The notes: generated from the letters alone by a model not told the origin. DNA of 24,884 nucleotides from Candidatus Thalassarchaeaceae archaeon (GCA_030747885.1 JASLJW010000127.1:1-24884); one strand, 5' to 3'. Positions 8,214-15,655 are shown, numbered from the stretch's first letter. Numbers and translations: made by a program.

Positions 8214-8774
8214 ATGGCCGACGACGAAAGTCCCGAACCTTCTATGGGCTTCGACTGGATTCCCGAGGTACCTATGCTAGGGAAAATTGCAGTCATGACC
8301 GGCATTTGGGCATTAATTGTGAATGTTGTGAACATAGCAATTGGTGCTTATGCGGCAGGTCAAAAGGTAGTTTGGGCCGGTTTCGTGTCGTATGGTAACT
8401 TTGCCGACAATACATTCACTGCCCATAATGGAGTTGAAATCAGTCCTGGAGATATTGTTTTCACAATTATTGGGGTATTAATTCTGGCATTTGGAATTCT
8501 AATTCTTCAAAGGACAGAGGAGGGTGGCGTGATTTCTTGGTTTAGTTCGTTTGTTTCCCCAAATAGGTGGAAGCCTCTTTTCGACTTTTCAGATGGGCTC
8601 AATGTGACTATAGGCACTTGGTTATTGATTTCTGGAGTAATCTTCTACTTTGCTTGGTCAATCGCAAACAACACATGGGTGGATCCAGGAATTTATGCTG
8701 TGTCTATCCCACTCATTGGTTTCGGAACAGTTTTGCCAATGCTTGAAAAAGAATCTGAAAATTCAGATGAATGA
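8214..8774 (+). CDS. Four-helix integral membrane protein, unknown function
   Basis: I do not recognise this 186-residue protein. After an acidic, soluble N-terminus of about 20 residues, hydrophobic segments lie at about 24-48, 80-99, 124-148 and 154-176, giving four likely membrane helices. The loop between helices 1 and 2 (about 50-78, with NFADNTFTAHNG) is polar and probably faces one side as a small domain. The C-terminus is acidic (EKESENSDE). No enzyme motif is visible. The first codons are notably GC-rich compared with the rest of the gene. It ends two bases before the stop of the convergent glycosyltransferase gene. It starts 55 bp after orc1/cdc6 and may have its own promoter. Confidence 0.7.
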   Translation: MADDESPEPSMGFDWIPEVPMLGKIAVMTGIWALIVNVVNIAIGAYAAGQKVVWAGFVSYGNFADNTFTAHNGVEISPGDIVFTIIGVLILAFGILILQRTEEGGVISWFSSFVSPNRWKPLFDFSDGLNVTIGTWLLISGVIFYFAWSIANNTWVDPGIYAVSIPLIGFGTVLPMLEKESENSDE

Positions 8775-8776
8775 TG

Positions 8777-9766
8777 TTAATGCCCTCTTCGTTTGAGTAT
8801 AGCATCACATAAACCAAGACATACCCCATACCATAGAGATAGGCTCCAAAGAAATTCATTCTTTTTTATCCCAAGTAAAAGAATCAAAACAAGAGTAGTC
8901 GAAGCAATTCCCCACCATAGTGGAGGAGTACTTACTACTAGTCCGAAGTTACACACGGAAATTCCTAAGATTAGGATTGGAGAAAGCCAAATCATTCTTG
9001 CAGCATCACTTACAAAATCATGTTTTTGGACATCTCCGTTGTGAAGTTTTATTCCGTGCAAACCATATTTTTGAAGGATTCTCATATGTGCGCGAGCATC
9101 ACGACATCTTTTCCTTAGGAAGACAGAAAGATCTTCTTCGGCCACATGTCTAACCAATGCATCAGGTGTATGGATTATCGTGCCCCCATTCTGTATTAAC
9201 AATAAACTAACTTCCATATCCTCTGCATGATACCAATTTGGGTCAAATCCTCCTATAGAAATCAGCGCATCTTTTCGAAAAACCGAACAGGGGCCATTTG
9301 CTAGAGTAACTACTCTAGACCTTTGTTCATATTTTCTTCGAATTGATTTGGAACGTATTCGCGATACTTTCGTATTTCCTTCAGCAAATTCAGTTCGTCC
9401 TGTCACTGCCACTATATTTTCCCCAGGAAGATTGTCGCGGAAAGACATCATTACTGAAATCCAATTTGACTCGGGGCAACAATCAATATCAGTTATCGCA
9501 ACCCAGTCTCCTCTGGCTGATTCTAGAGCTAATTGTCTTCCAGATGAAAGTCCAAGAGGTTTTGAGCTAATTACTGTGATTTCAATATCGTCATTGGTGT
9601 TCAAATCTCTAAATTCTAACATTTGATCCAAAGTTCCATCTGACGAACCATCATCTACAGCGATAATTTCGATTGGACGATAATCTTGTGCAACTAATGA
9701 AGATAAACACTGTTCAACCCAATTTTCAGCATCACGTGCACAAACTGTGATACTAACTAGAGTCAA
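8777..9766 (-). CDS. Family 2 glycosyltransferase with C-terminal membrane helices
   Basis: A 329-residue GT-A fold enzyme that would transfer a sugar from a nucleotide sugar to a lipid, protein or glycan at the membrane. It opens with VSITVCARDAENWVEQCLSSL, the usual GT2 start. VDDGSSDGT at about 37-45 binds the nucleotide. DID at about 93-95 is the DxD-like metal site. HAEDMEVSLLL at about 180-190 supplies the ED general-base motif. Two or three hydrophobic helices at about 262-320 anchor it. The start is TTG at 9766, overlapping the stop of the CoaD fusion gene by four bases, with GAGGGGGG six bases upstream. Translational coupling is likely. The link between a CoA enzyme and a glycosyltransferase is probably only transcriptional. 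Acceptor and donor are unknown. Confidence 0.88.
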   Translation of the reverse strand: MTLVSITVCARDAENWVEQCLSSLVAQDYRPIEIIAVDDGSSDGTLDQMLEFRDLNTNDDIEITVISSKPLGLSSGRQLALESARGDWVAITDIDCCPESNWISVMMSFRDNLPGENIVAVTGRTEFAEGNTKVSRIRSKSIRRKYEQRSRVVTLANGPCSVFRKDALISIGGFDPNWYHAEDMEVSLLLIQNGGTIIHTPDALVRHVAEEDLSVFLRKRCRDARAHMRILQKYGLHGIKLHNGDVQKHDFVSDAARMIWLSPILILGISVCNFGLVVSTPPLWWGIASTTLVLILLLGIKKNEFLWSLSLWYGVCLGLCDAILKRRGH

Positions 9767-10770
9767 GAATGGCCCCCCTCGATGAAAGCATCGAGAAAAC
9801 GTCGTGCTCGATGTTTCGCATCTAAATCGACTGTTCTAACCACTAATCCCTCATTGGGTTGTCCATACATAAGTACAGAATCAAGAGGCATCATTAGAAT
9901 TAATGGAATTGGAGCCAAATCCTCCTCACCTTCGACTTGAATAATGACCGAATCTGAATTTGTTATCGCTTCAAAACAACCTTGCATCAAACTAGGAGTA
10001 AGCATTCCAGCAGGATTTTGAACGTGAATAATCTGTTGTTCATTCATTCTAATATGACTGAATTTGTTCCATGCTTTTCGTTGAGTCTTCCCATCAATTA
10101 CTGAAATCCATGGAGTCCTCTCCGCTTCCTGCATTGCCAAAACTGTGACGTCTCCTACTGCAACTATTGGAATATTTTCTGGAATAGAATCGAGAGCTGA
10201 ATTCATTGCGATTGCAGGATTATCTTCTGGTCCTTGATGCAGAATTCCCATTGGTTGCTTTAATTCGTCATCAAGAATTTCGGGCATATGATATTCAAGG
10301 CCCATTTCTGCATCCTTTAACCAAAGCCTTCCTGTTTGATCTACAATTCCTGAACGAATTCGAGAAGATGATAGAATAATTCCACTTTCGTCAAGAACGT
10401 GTTCTACGAGTATAATTCTAAGTGGTTGAAAACCTCTTTCTATTCTCAATGAATTAATTTCTTCACATGTAGAAAATGTTTCATTAGTACAACCAATCAC
10501 TGTAAATTCTTCCATTGTTATTGCAGGTCCAAAACGATCTTCAAGAATATGTAGGCTAGCATTTACTTCATTTTCATCCAAAAAAGCACTAAGGTTTTGT
10601 TGCCGTAATTCAAAGGCCTGTATTGATGAATGTTTAGATTTCACCATTTTATCTGATGCAATGTAAATCTGCAAATGACTACATTCGGAGGCAATAGTTA
10701 GAATGAGATTTCTATGTCCTGAATGAAGTCGATCAAAGGTGCCTCCAAGCACCCCCACTGACTCGGACAT
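9763..10770 (-). CDS. coaD: Fusion of phosphopantetheine adenylyltransferase (CoaD) and GTP-dependent dephospho-CoA kinase (DUF359)
   Basis: A 335-residue two-domain enzyme predicted to do the last two steps of CoA synthesis. The N-terminal part (about 1-158) is a cytidylyltransferase-like fold: LGGTFDRLHSGHRNLI with HSGH at 16-19, and LSSSRIRSG at 133-141. It would join 4'-phosphopantetheine and ATP to give dephospho-CoA. The C-terminal part (about 162-335) matches the DUF359 family, shown in Thermococcus to be a GTP-dependent dephospho-CoA kinase: VAVGDVT, VIDGKTQR, VQNPAG, VEGEEDLAPIP and MYGQPNEG are all present. In many archaea these are separate genes. Both active-site motif sets look intact, so the fusion should work as a unit. 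It starts at ATG 10770 after the GC-rich gap and overlaps the glycosyltransferase gene. Activity is inferred, not shown. Confidence 0.88.
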   Translation of the reverse strand: MSESVGVLGGTFDRLHSGHRNLILTIASECSHLQIYIASDKMVKSKHSSIQAFELRQQNLSAFLDENEVNASLHILEDRFGPAITMEEFTVIGCTNETFSTCEEINSLRIERGFQPLRIILVEHVLDESGIILSSSRIRSGIVDQTGRLWLKDAEMGLEYHMPEILDDELKQPMGILHQGPEDNPAIAMNSALDSIPENIPIVAVGDVTVLAMQEAERTPWISVIDGKTQRKAWNKFSHIRMNEQQIIHVQNPAGMLTPSLMQGCFEAITNSDSVIIQVEGEEDLAPIPLILMMPLDSVLMYGQPNEGLVVRTVDLDAKHRARRFLDAFIEGGHS

Positions 10771-10788
10771 ATGTGTCGGTACATGTGG

Positions 10789-10911
10789 TTAGAATTGAAT
10801 CATGCGTAGAGATGTGTCCCGGGGCGCAACTTCCCATATCATCGCCGTAGCTCGTGGGCTTGACCCTGCCCCAGGACGTCTGTTGGACGGTGTGGTTGTC
10901 CCATGAATCAT
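10789..10911 (-). CDS. Possible 40-residue small protein overlapping another small ORF
   Basis: An ORF of 40 codons starting MIHGTTTPSN and ending MIQF. Its ATG overlaps the stop of the preceding small ORF in an ATGA arrangement, the same coupling used by real genes in this window. Codon use is much more GC-rich than in neighbours, and the region also has RNA-like complementarity, so it may be chance. No family is recognised. Confidence 0.15.
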   Translation of the reverse strand: MIHGTTTPSNRRPGAGSSPRATAMIWEVAPRDTSLRMIQF

Positions 10912-11095
10912 TCCATTTGGTCAACTGGGGACCCATATACCGTCCAGCCGTCGTTTGCATCACGGATCATTCCAAATGGTCCCCGCGAACTTCGATCGAC
11001 GGCATAGTCCCCGTACGTGGTGCCGGGCGTCATCCTTCCTTCCGGCGAGGGAGGTCGTCAGCTCGGTGTTGCCGTCGGGGCAAACTGAGCCGGTG
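10815..11095. ncRNA. Candidate structured RNA, family not identified
   Basis: Complementary arms visible: TGGACGGT (10884-10891) with ACCGTCCA (10939-10946); CCATTTGG (10913-10920) with CCAAATGG (10972-10979); GGGGACC (10927-10933) with GGTCCCC (10978-10984); and a hairpin 11061-11090 with GCTC/GAGC and TTGCC/GGCAA arms around a five-base loop. The first two pairs cross each other, so they form a pseudoknot or are alternatives. ATCATTCCA occurs twice (10907-10915 and 10966-10974), each followed three bases later by GGTC. High G+C in an AT-rich archaeon favours RNA. I compared it with RNase P RNA, SRP RNA and 5S rRNA and did not find their conserved cores. Strand is unresolved; the flanking genes are both on the minus strand. 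Confidence 0.4.
10908..11033 (-). CDS. Possible 41-residue small protein with strong Shine-Dalgarno-like site
   Basis: An ORF of 41 codons beginning MTPGTTYGDYAVD and ending PVDQME. GGAAGGAAGG lies immediately before the ATG, which is close for a Shine-Dalgarno but strikingly purine-rich. The protein would be soluble and rich in Gly, Asp and Arg. It sits inside the GC-rich gap, so translation and RNA structure are competing explanations. No family is recognised. Confidence 0.18.
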   Translation of the reverse strand: MTPGTTYGDYAVDRSSRGPFGMIRDANDGWTVYGSPVDQME

Positions 11096-11112
11096 CAATT
11101 ACCAATATGAAT

Positions 11113-13656
11113 TCATCGCGAGTTATGAGAAATGGAATTCCCTAGGCGTTCACCGATTGCTAACGTAATTTCAGGGTCTCCATCAGAATCGGTTAATCTA
11201 TGAAATGGGGGCCACGATTCTAAAGGGCGAGTAAGCCAACCAACATGCCTATGTGTCCTCCCAGTTCTGGGTGATTGATCTTCTCTAAGATCATCCAATG
11301 ACTCAATAATATCAGTTATACAATCAATTACTTTTGATTGACTGGTTTCTAAGGAAAGAAAACGCCTTAGCCGATCTGCTAATGTTAATCTTAAACTCGG
11401 GTATCTTCCATCAAAACCAAACGGCAGGATCGCCATTTCTTTTTCAGGACGAAGTACAATAGCAGGCCATGGTAATGGATTATCCAAAATAATCCTGCGA
11501 GCGTCCGAATTTTCGGTCATCATGGTCAACATCTCTGCAGAATGGGTCCTCCACCATCGCCATGGAAGATGCTTAACAAACAACATCTGATTATCTATTG
11601 TGGGTAGAGTACTTCTTTCATTCCATTCTGAAAGAATAATCCATAGATGCAAGTCATGAGTTTCGGGTAAAGACCAAGCAAGACGTCTAATCCGTTCAGA
11701 CATTTCGTCAAAATCACCTTGCCGAACATGTGGGTGGATATTCATCAAATGCAAGACTCCCTCTAACGAATCAGCACATCTTGATGGGGGATTTTCTAAC
11801 CAAGCATTTACCCCCCAACGCACCAACTCTTCCGTTTCTGAAGGGGCCATCCAATGGACGATCGAAAGAAGCCGCCCAGCAGCCCAACCTCTAATTTCAG
11901 AATTGGATGCATACATTGCCAATTTCCGAATAATAGCTCTATTATCCAGTTGTTTGATAATCCTCTCTGAGACACTATCATTGAACAATTCCATCCATTT
12001 TTGAGGTACAATTCCCCATAGATCTACTATACGATCCAATGGAGTAAGATTTGGAGGATTCAACATCGACCAATGAATAGGGACCCTGTTTGCAATTCTA
12101 ACCCACCGTTCGACTCTGTTTGATGGTTCTGAAGAAATCCACGAAGCCAATGGATGAATAGATTCAATTTTATTTGCGAATATTTCATCTCCGTCAGGGA
12201 AAATAGAACATGCAAAAAGCAATAATGCATTTCCATCATCATTTTCTTCAGGTCGGTCTATTTTTGAAAAACTTCCAGATAATTGTTTGAGATCCTCCGG
12301 CCCTTCTGGGATCCTCCAACCTGTTGGAATGGCGATATTACTCTTGGTTGATTCCCCAATATATACAGGTAAACTCCGGCCATTGGATTCTGTAAATCGA
12401 AGAAATGGTAAATCGTGCACTTCATCTGCTTGGAGAATTGCCATTCCAGAATCATTTTCTGAAGACCAAGGGGCAATTAATAGGCGAATACGATCATAAC
12501 GATGCAATCGTCGGGACAATGATTCCCCTATTGGTTCAGGTAAATCCAATGAGAGCCATTCTACCAATTGATGATTCATAATACTCAAAATTACAGATTT
12601 AATTGCAAGTGGCCCCAAACCATCAGTTACTATTGATTTAGGAAAAGGAGAATCTGCATCTAAAAAATCTCTATTTCCCCAATCCTCTCGAAACCTTCGA
12701 ACTGTAACGTCTGGCAATCTAGATGGCCGTGAAACACGTCCTCCATTAATCCATGAATTTAGTAGTTGAAGCCTAGAACGTCTAGCTATTGGGCGTAGAC
12801 GAGGATGAATAAGTTCAATCCATTCCTCCAAAACTATCCTGGGAATAGGGCCCAATGGTGCAGAAATAATTACTTGTCTTCCCATGATTAGTGAATTATT
12901 GCTTGAATTCTTCATTAGTTGTCCAGCAATTTCAATCGATGTAGATGTACAAACTACAGGGTTTGATACAATTACGTCTGTACCACTTCTCCCAATTGAT
13001 CCTAGGTACCACGTTCCTGGAATCGGTTCCTTTATTTTATTTTCCGATTGAGTTTCCAGAGACGAATTAAACCAACGCCCAATTATTAATCGATCAGATG
13101 ATTCACTATCTACCAATCTAGTTCTAACTAAACCAAAACCAGACCTGTCCCAATTCTCTATATTTTCAAGATTTGATCCTCTAGGTGACGCAATTCTATC
13201 AAATGAATTAGAATCGTAGTATCTCACATTTCTTTCCCTAGTTTCAGCAAGGACATTTCTTCCATCAATAGTTGGGAGATAAATCAAGGGCGAAGGTGGT
13301 TTTCTTGTAACCATCAATAATACGTCATTTCCCAATACATCTAGGATTTGATACTGTTCATCAACAATTGTCCTGAAAGGACCCAACGGAATTCTGGCTA
13401 ATTCGTCAGATTCTAGGGTAGAATGGCCCTTTTGAGTCAAACTAATTCTTGCTCCTCTAGTTCCAGGTGTACTTGTTGAATCAACTAAACCATCTGCTCG
13501 CATTTTCTTTAATTCTACAGATACATGTGGGACACGTAAGCCGGATTTGGATGCAAGAGAGGACACAGTCCCCATTCCTTCGGACAAGGCCAATAGCAAA
13601 ATTCTCCGATGGCGCCCCCGGACTTTGAGATGTTTTTTTGGATTTGATCCGTCCAA
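11113..13656 (-). CDS. Large winged-helix N-terminal protein, unknown function
   Basis: I do not recognise this 847-residue protein as a whole. Residues about 14-80 look like a MarR/ArsR-type winged helix: HRRILLLALSEGMGTVSSLASKSGL, then VPHVSVELKKMRADGLVD as the recognition-helix region, then a wing ending ISLTQKG. The other 760 residues have no transmembrane segments, no P-loop and no recognisable catalytic motif. They are rich in Trp, Arg, Leu and Pro, with many helical stretches, and could be an alpha-solenoid-like or scaffold region in the second half (about 540-760). It may be a DNA-bound regulator or a chromosomal factor. It reads divergently from the small winged-helix pair across a 290-bp AT-rich region. 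The GC-rich gap lies downstream. The ATG at 13656 is preceded by GGGAGAGG. Confidence 0.75.
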   Translation of the reverse strand: MDGSNPKKHLKVRGRHRRILLLALSEGMGTVSSLASKSGLRVPHVSVELKKMRADGLVDSTSTPGTRGARISLTQKGHSTLESDELARIPLGPFRTIVDEQYQILDVLGNDVLLMVTRKPPSPLIYLPTIDGRNVLAETRERNVRYYDSNSFDRIASPRGSNLENIENWDRSGFGLVRTRLVDSESSDRLIIGRWFNSSLETQSENKIKEPIPGTWYLGSIGRSGTDVIVSNPVVCTSTSIEIAGQLMKNSSNNSLIMGRQVIISAPLGPIPRIVLEEWIELIHPRLRPIARRSRLQLLNSWINGGRVSRPSRLPDVTVRRFREDWGNRDFLDADSPFPKSIVTDGLGPLAIKSVILSIMNHQLVEWLSLDLPEPIGESLSRRLHRYDRIRLLIAPWSSENDSGMAILQADEVHDLPFLRFTESNGRSLPVYIGESTKSNIAIPTGWRIPEGPEDLKQLSGSFSKIDRPEENDDGNALLLFACSIFPDGDEIFANKIESIHPLASWISSEPSNRVERWVRIANRVPIHWSMLNPPNLTPLDRIVDLWGIVPQKWMELFNDSVSERIIKQLDNRAIIRKLAMYASNSEIRGWAAGRLLSIVHWMAPSETEELVRWGVNAWLENPPSRCADSLEGVLHLMNIHPHVRQGDFDEMSERIRRLAWSLPETHDLHLWIILSEWNERSTLPTIDNQMLFVKHLPWRWWRTHSAEMLTMMTENSDARRIILDNPLPWPAIVLRPEKEMAILPFGFDGRYPSLRLTLADRLRRFLSLETSQSKVIDCITDIIESLDDLREDQSPRTGRTHRHVGWLTRPLESWPPFHRLTDSDGDPEITLAIGERLGNSISHNSR

Positions 13657-13945
13657 AATCTCCTCTCCCTTGAAATCACTATAATGGCATTAGTTATTTC
13701 AACATTCATAATTATGATGTTTAATTATTATATTTGTTACATTTTATTACAGTGTTGAGGGAATATGTTACGAAAAATAACCTTAATGGTTGAGAAAGGA
13801 ATTGTAAAATGGTAAATTATTCGTCGATTGTGTAACGAAATTACTCAAAGAACGGCGGTCATTTGATAACCCCCCCGACTCTCCCCGTCACATCGGCTGC
13901 CGATGCATCAGCAAAGGAAAGTCGGAAGAAATGAAGGTGAAGAAG
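13657..13945. promoter_or_regulatory. Divergent promoter region with repeated TGTWACGAAA motifs
   Basis: This gap separates the large winged-helix gene (-) from the small winged-helix pair (+). Its left part is very AT-rich with several TATA-like stretches (for example TTTAATTATTATATTT at about 13720-13735). TGTTACGAAA (13766-13775) and TGTAACGAAA (13831-13840) differ at one base. A third TGTTAC is at 13735-13740. Short inverted repeats are GTTA/TAAC (13767-13781), AACC/GGTT (13779-13791) and GTAA/TTAC (13832-13844). The right end is GC-rich and holds a palindrome described separately. Confidence 0.5.
13891..13905. promoter_or_regulatory. Perfect 15-bp palindrome, candidate operator
   Basis: CATCGGC-T-GCCGATG has seven-base arms that are exact reverse complements around one central base. 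It lies 41 bases before the ATG at 13946, in front of a gene pair encoding small winged-helix proteins, which suggests autoregulation by a dimer. This is an inference. Confidence 0.45.
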
Positions 13946-14200
13946 ATGAGCGAAAATCTGCGAAATCTCATCAGATCTTACCTTCAATCTCGTCCGCGAA
14001 ATACTGCGGAAATCGTTGAACACGCCCGTGCAAACATGGATGGAACTAGCATTGAACAGATAGAAAAACTTCTGAAAAATGATGCGCAAGTAGTACGGGT
14101 AGATTTGGTTCGAAGAAGCGGGGTTCTTTCTTCCGGATACCGGATATGTGAATGGGCAACAGTTGATTGGATGAATAATAATAGGAGAGGAGAACAATGA
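13946..14200 (+). CDS. Small winged-helix DNA-binding-like protein, copy 1
   Basis: An 84-residue protein that seems to be a single small winged-helix domain: NLRNLIRSYLQSRP, NTAEIVEHARANM as the second helix, IEQIEKLLKNDAQVVRVD as the recognition helix, then a wing with GVLSSGYRICEW. It aligns along its length with the next gene, so they are tandem paralogues. I prefer ATG 13946 over ATG 13931. AAGGTGA lies five bases before 13946, and this start matches the N-terminus of the paralogue. With 13931 the protein would have 89 residues. Its stop overlaps the start of the next gene by four bases. A perfect palindrome upstream may be its operator. The target is unknown, and RNA binding is also possible. 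Confidence 0.65.
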   Translation: MSENLRNLIRSYLQSRPRNTAEIVEHARANMDGTSIEQIEKLLKNDAQVVRVDLVRRSGVLSSGYRICEWATVDWMNNNRRGEQ

Positions 14201-14451
14201 GAACAACAAGATTAAGAGAACGCATAAAGAGATTCCTGGCTGAGAAAGGCGAGGCGAATACAACTGAAATATTGGAGCACGTGAATACAACAACAAGGCA
14301 TGGTACTACTCCTCAACAGTTGGGAAATGTATTATCGAAGGACAAGGATATCGAGAAGGTAGCTACTACAAAGAGAGGTGGAGCACTATCAGGAAGATAC
14401 GACATATGTGTTTGGAGACTCCGGCACCATGGTACCGGCGAACTTCACTGA
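14197..14451 (+). CDS. Small winged-helix DNA-binding-like protein, copy 2
   Basis: An 84-residue paralogue of the preceding gene. Matching blocks are LRERIKRFLAEKG with LRNLIRSYLQSRP, TTEILEHVNT with TAEIVEHARA, and the C-terminal wing GGALSGRYDICVW with GVLSSGYRICEW. The start ATG 14197 overlaps the previous stop as ATGA, and AGGAGAGGAG (14183-14192) lies four bases upstream. Translation is therefore strongly coupled, and the two proteins may form a heterodimer. It ends five bases before the stop of the convergent nadA gene. It is basic, with no other domain. I cannot name a characterised family. Confidence 0.65.
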   Translation: MRTTRLRERIKRFLAEKGEANTTEILEHVNTTTRHGTTPQQLGNVLSKDKDIEKVATTKRGGALSGRYDICVWRLRHHGTGELH

Positions 14452-14456
14452 TTCAG

Positions 14457-15653
14457 TCATACTTCTAACATTCTGTTAAGAGCCAATAGTGCGTCATTTG
14501 ACATTTGCTGATTGATTCTAATGATGTTCCGATCCTCTTTTTGAATGATTGATTCAAGTTGTTCTGCCAAGAAGCGTGGATGAATCATGTACATTGTTGA
14601 ACAAGGGCAAATTGAATCATCTAAACAATGAATTTCTTTGTCAGGATATTGTAAATTTAATCGTTGAACTAAGTTAATTTCAGTTCCAACACCAATCACA
14701 GACCCTGGAGGTGCATCATCACAGTATTTTCTAATGAAATCAGTTGAACCATCGGCATCTGCAGCTAAAACTACTTTACTTTCACATTCAGGATGAACAA
14801 CAACTAATGCATCTGGAAACGATTCACGTAGACGTTGAATTTGCTCTATTGTAAATCGTTGGTGGACAGAACAATAACCATGCCATAATACAAAACGAGA
14901 TTGTTCTAATTCATTCCTTTCAGGATATTTTTTGGGATCCCATACGACCATTTCTTCGGGCTTATATCCCATCTTTAATGCGGTATTCCTCCCCAAATGT
15001 TGATCTGGAAAAAATAGAACCTTTCCTAATCCTCCAGCTCGGTCTAGAGCCCATTGAATTACACCCATTGCATTAGTTGATGTACAAACTATTCCCCCAT
15101 GCCTTCCAACAAAAGCCTTGAGAGAAGCGGAACTATTCATGTAGGTTACTGGAACCAAGAAATTATCTTCTGCCTTCGCTTTTTGATCAGGATCAGATCT
15201 CAATGCAGGGTCCTTAAGACCAAGTTCTTCAATTAGGGTTCCCCAACAATCTTCAACATCTGGTAAATTAGCCATATCTGCCATCGAACATCCAGCTCTA
15301 GTTGTTGGCATAGATACAGTCTGTTGATCATTAGTCAGAATATCTGCACTTTCTGCCATGAAATGTACTCCACAGAAAACAATATTCTCTGCAGTACTTT
15401 CGGCAGCCATCTTCGATAATGTAAACGAATCTCCTGTTGCATCTGCATGTTCAACAATCGAATCTCTTTGGTAATGATGACCTAAAATCATCACTCTATT
15501 CCCCAGTTTTTCCTTTGCCAATACAATTCTATCTTTGTATGTGTCTTCATCATCTGCCCCATTGATGGAGCACGAGTTAACAGGCAATCCCAGAGACATG
15601 GGCAATTGTGCGTCAGGCCCGGTGCATTTGAATCCATCTTCGCTCTCGAGCAA
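14457..15653 (-). CDS. nadA: Quinolinate synthase A
   Basis: An enzyme of de novo NAD synthesis that condenses iminoaspartate with dihydroxyacetone phosphate to quinolinate using a [4Fe-4S] cluster. GHHYQRDSIVEHAD at about 58-71 is the family signature. By family position the cluster ligands are Cys94 (FCGVHFMAE), Cys261 (HGYCSVH) and Cys349 or Cys351 (ICPCSTM). HPEC at about 287-290 and VCTSTNAMGV are also conserved features. The 398-residue frame opens at TTG 15653, only two bases from the divergent bud32 start. An in-frame ATG at 15599 (MSLGLPVNS, residue 19) may be the real start, because the first 18 residues add nothing recognisable. NadB or aspartate dehydrogenase and NadC are not in this window. 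Assignment is firm; the start is not. Confidence 0.93.
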   Translation of the reverse strand: MLESEDGFKCTGPDAQLPMSLGLPVNSCSINGADDEDTYKDRIVLAKEKLGNRVMILGHHYQRDSIVEHADATGDSFTLSKMAAESTAENIVFCGVHFMAESADILTNDQQTVSMPTTRAGCSMADMANLPDVEDCWGTLIEELGLKDPALRSDPDQKAKAEDNFLVPVTYMNSSASLKAFVGRHGGIVCTSTNAMGVIQWALDRAGGLGKVLFFPDQHLGRNTALKMGYKPEEMVVWDPKKYPERNELEQSRFVLWHGYCSVHQRFTIEQIQRLRESFPDALVVVHPECESKVVLAADADGSTDFIRKYCDDAPPGSVIGVGTEINLVQRLNLQYPDKEIHCLDDSICPCSTMYMIHPRFLAEQLESIIQKEDRNIIRINQQMSNDALLALNRMLEV

Positions 15654-15655
15654 CC

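Larger units (their letters stand above)
10771..11112. other. 342-bp GC-rich gap between two minus-strand genes
   Basis: I counted 142 G or C in the 240 bases 10861-11100 (59%), against about 40% in a neighbouring coding row. The gap contains a candidate structured RNA and two short overlapping ORFs, described separately. No known RNA family could be assigned. The 30 or so bases on each edge are AT-rich and could hold promoter or end signals. Confidence 0.6.

Noticed and set aside
10815..11095. SRP (7S) RNA on the minus strand, because of CCGGAAGG near 11035-11050
   Set aside because: The GGAA loop is there, but the conserved partner AGCAGCC and the 5' AGG side of helix 8 are missing, as are the Alu-domain motifs.
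10815..11095. RNase P RNA, because of possible pseudoknot, GGAAG and ACAGA strings
   Set aside because: The conserved 5' (GAGGAAnnUCC) and 3' (ACAGAA followed by the P4 strand) cores do not occur in the right order on either strand. Not excluded if highly divergent.
10854..11168. 104-codon plus-strand ORF across the GC-rich gap
   Set aside because: It runs into the end of the 847-residue gene on the other strand, has no ribosome site, and its sequence looks like a random GC-rich translation.
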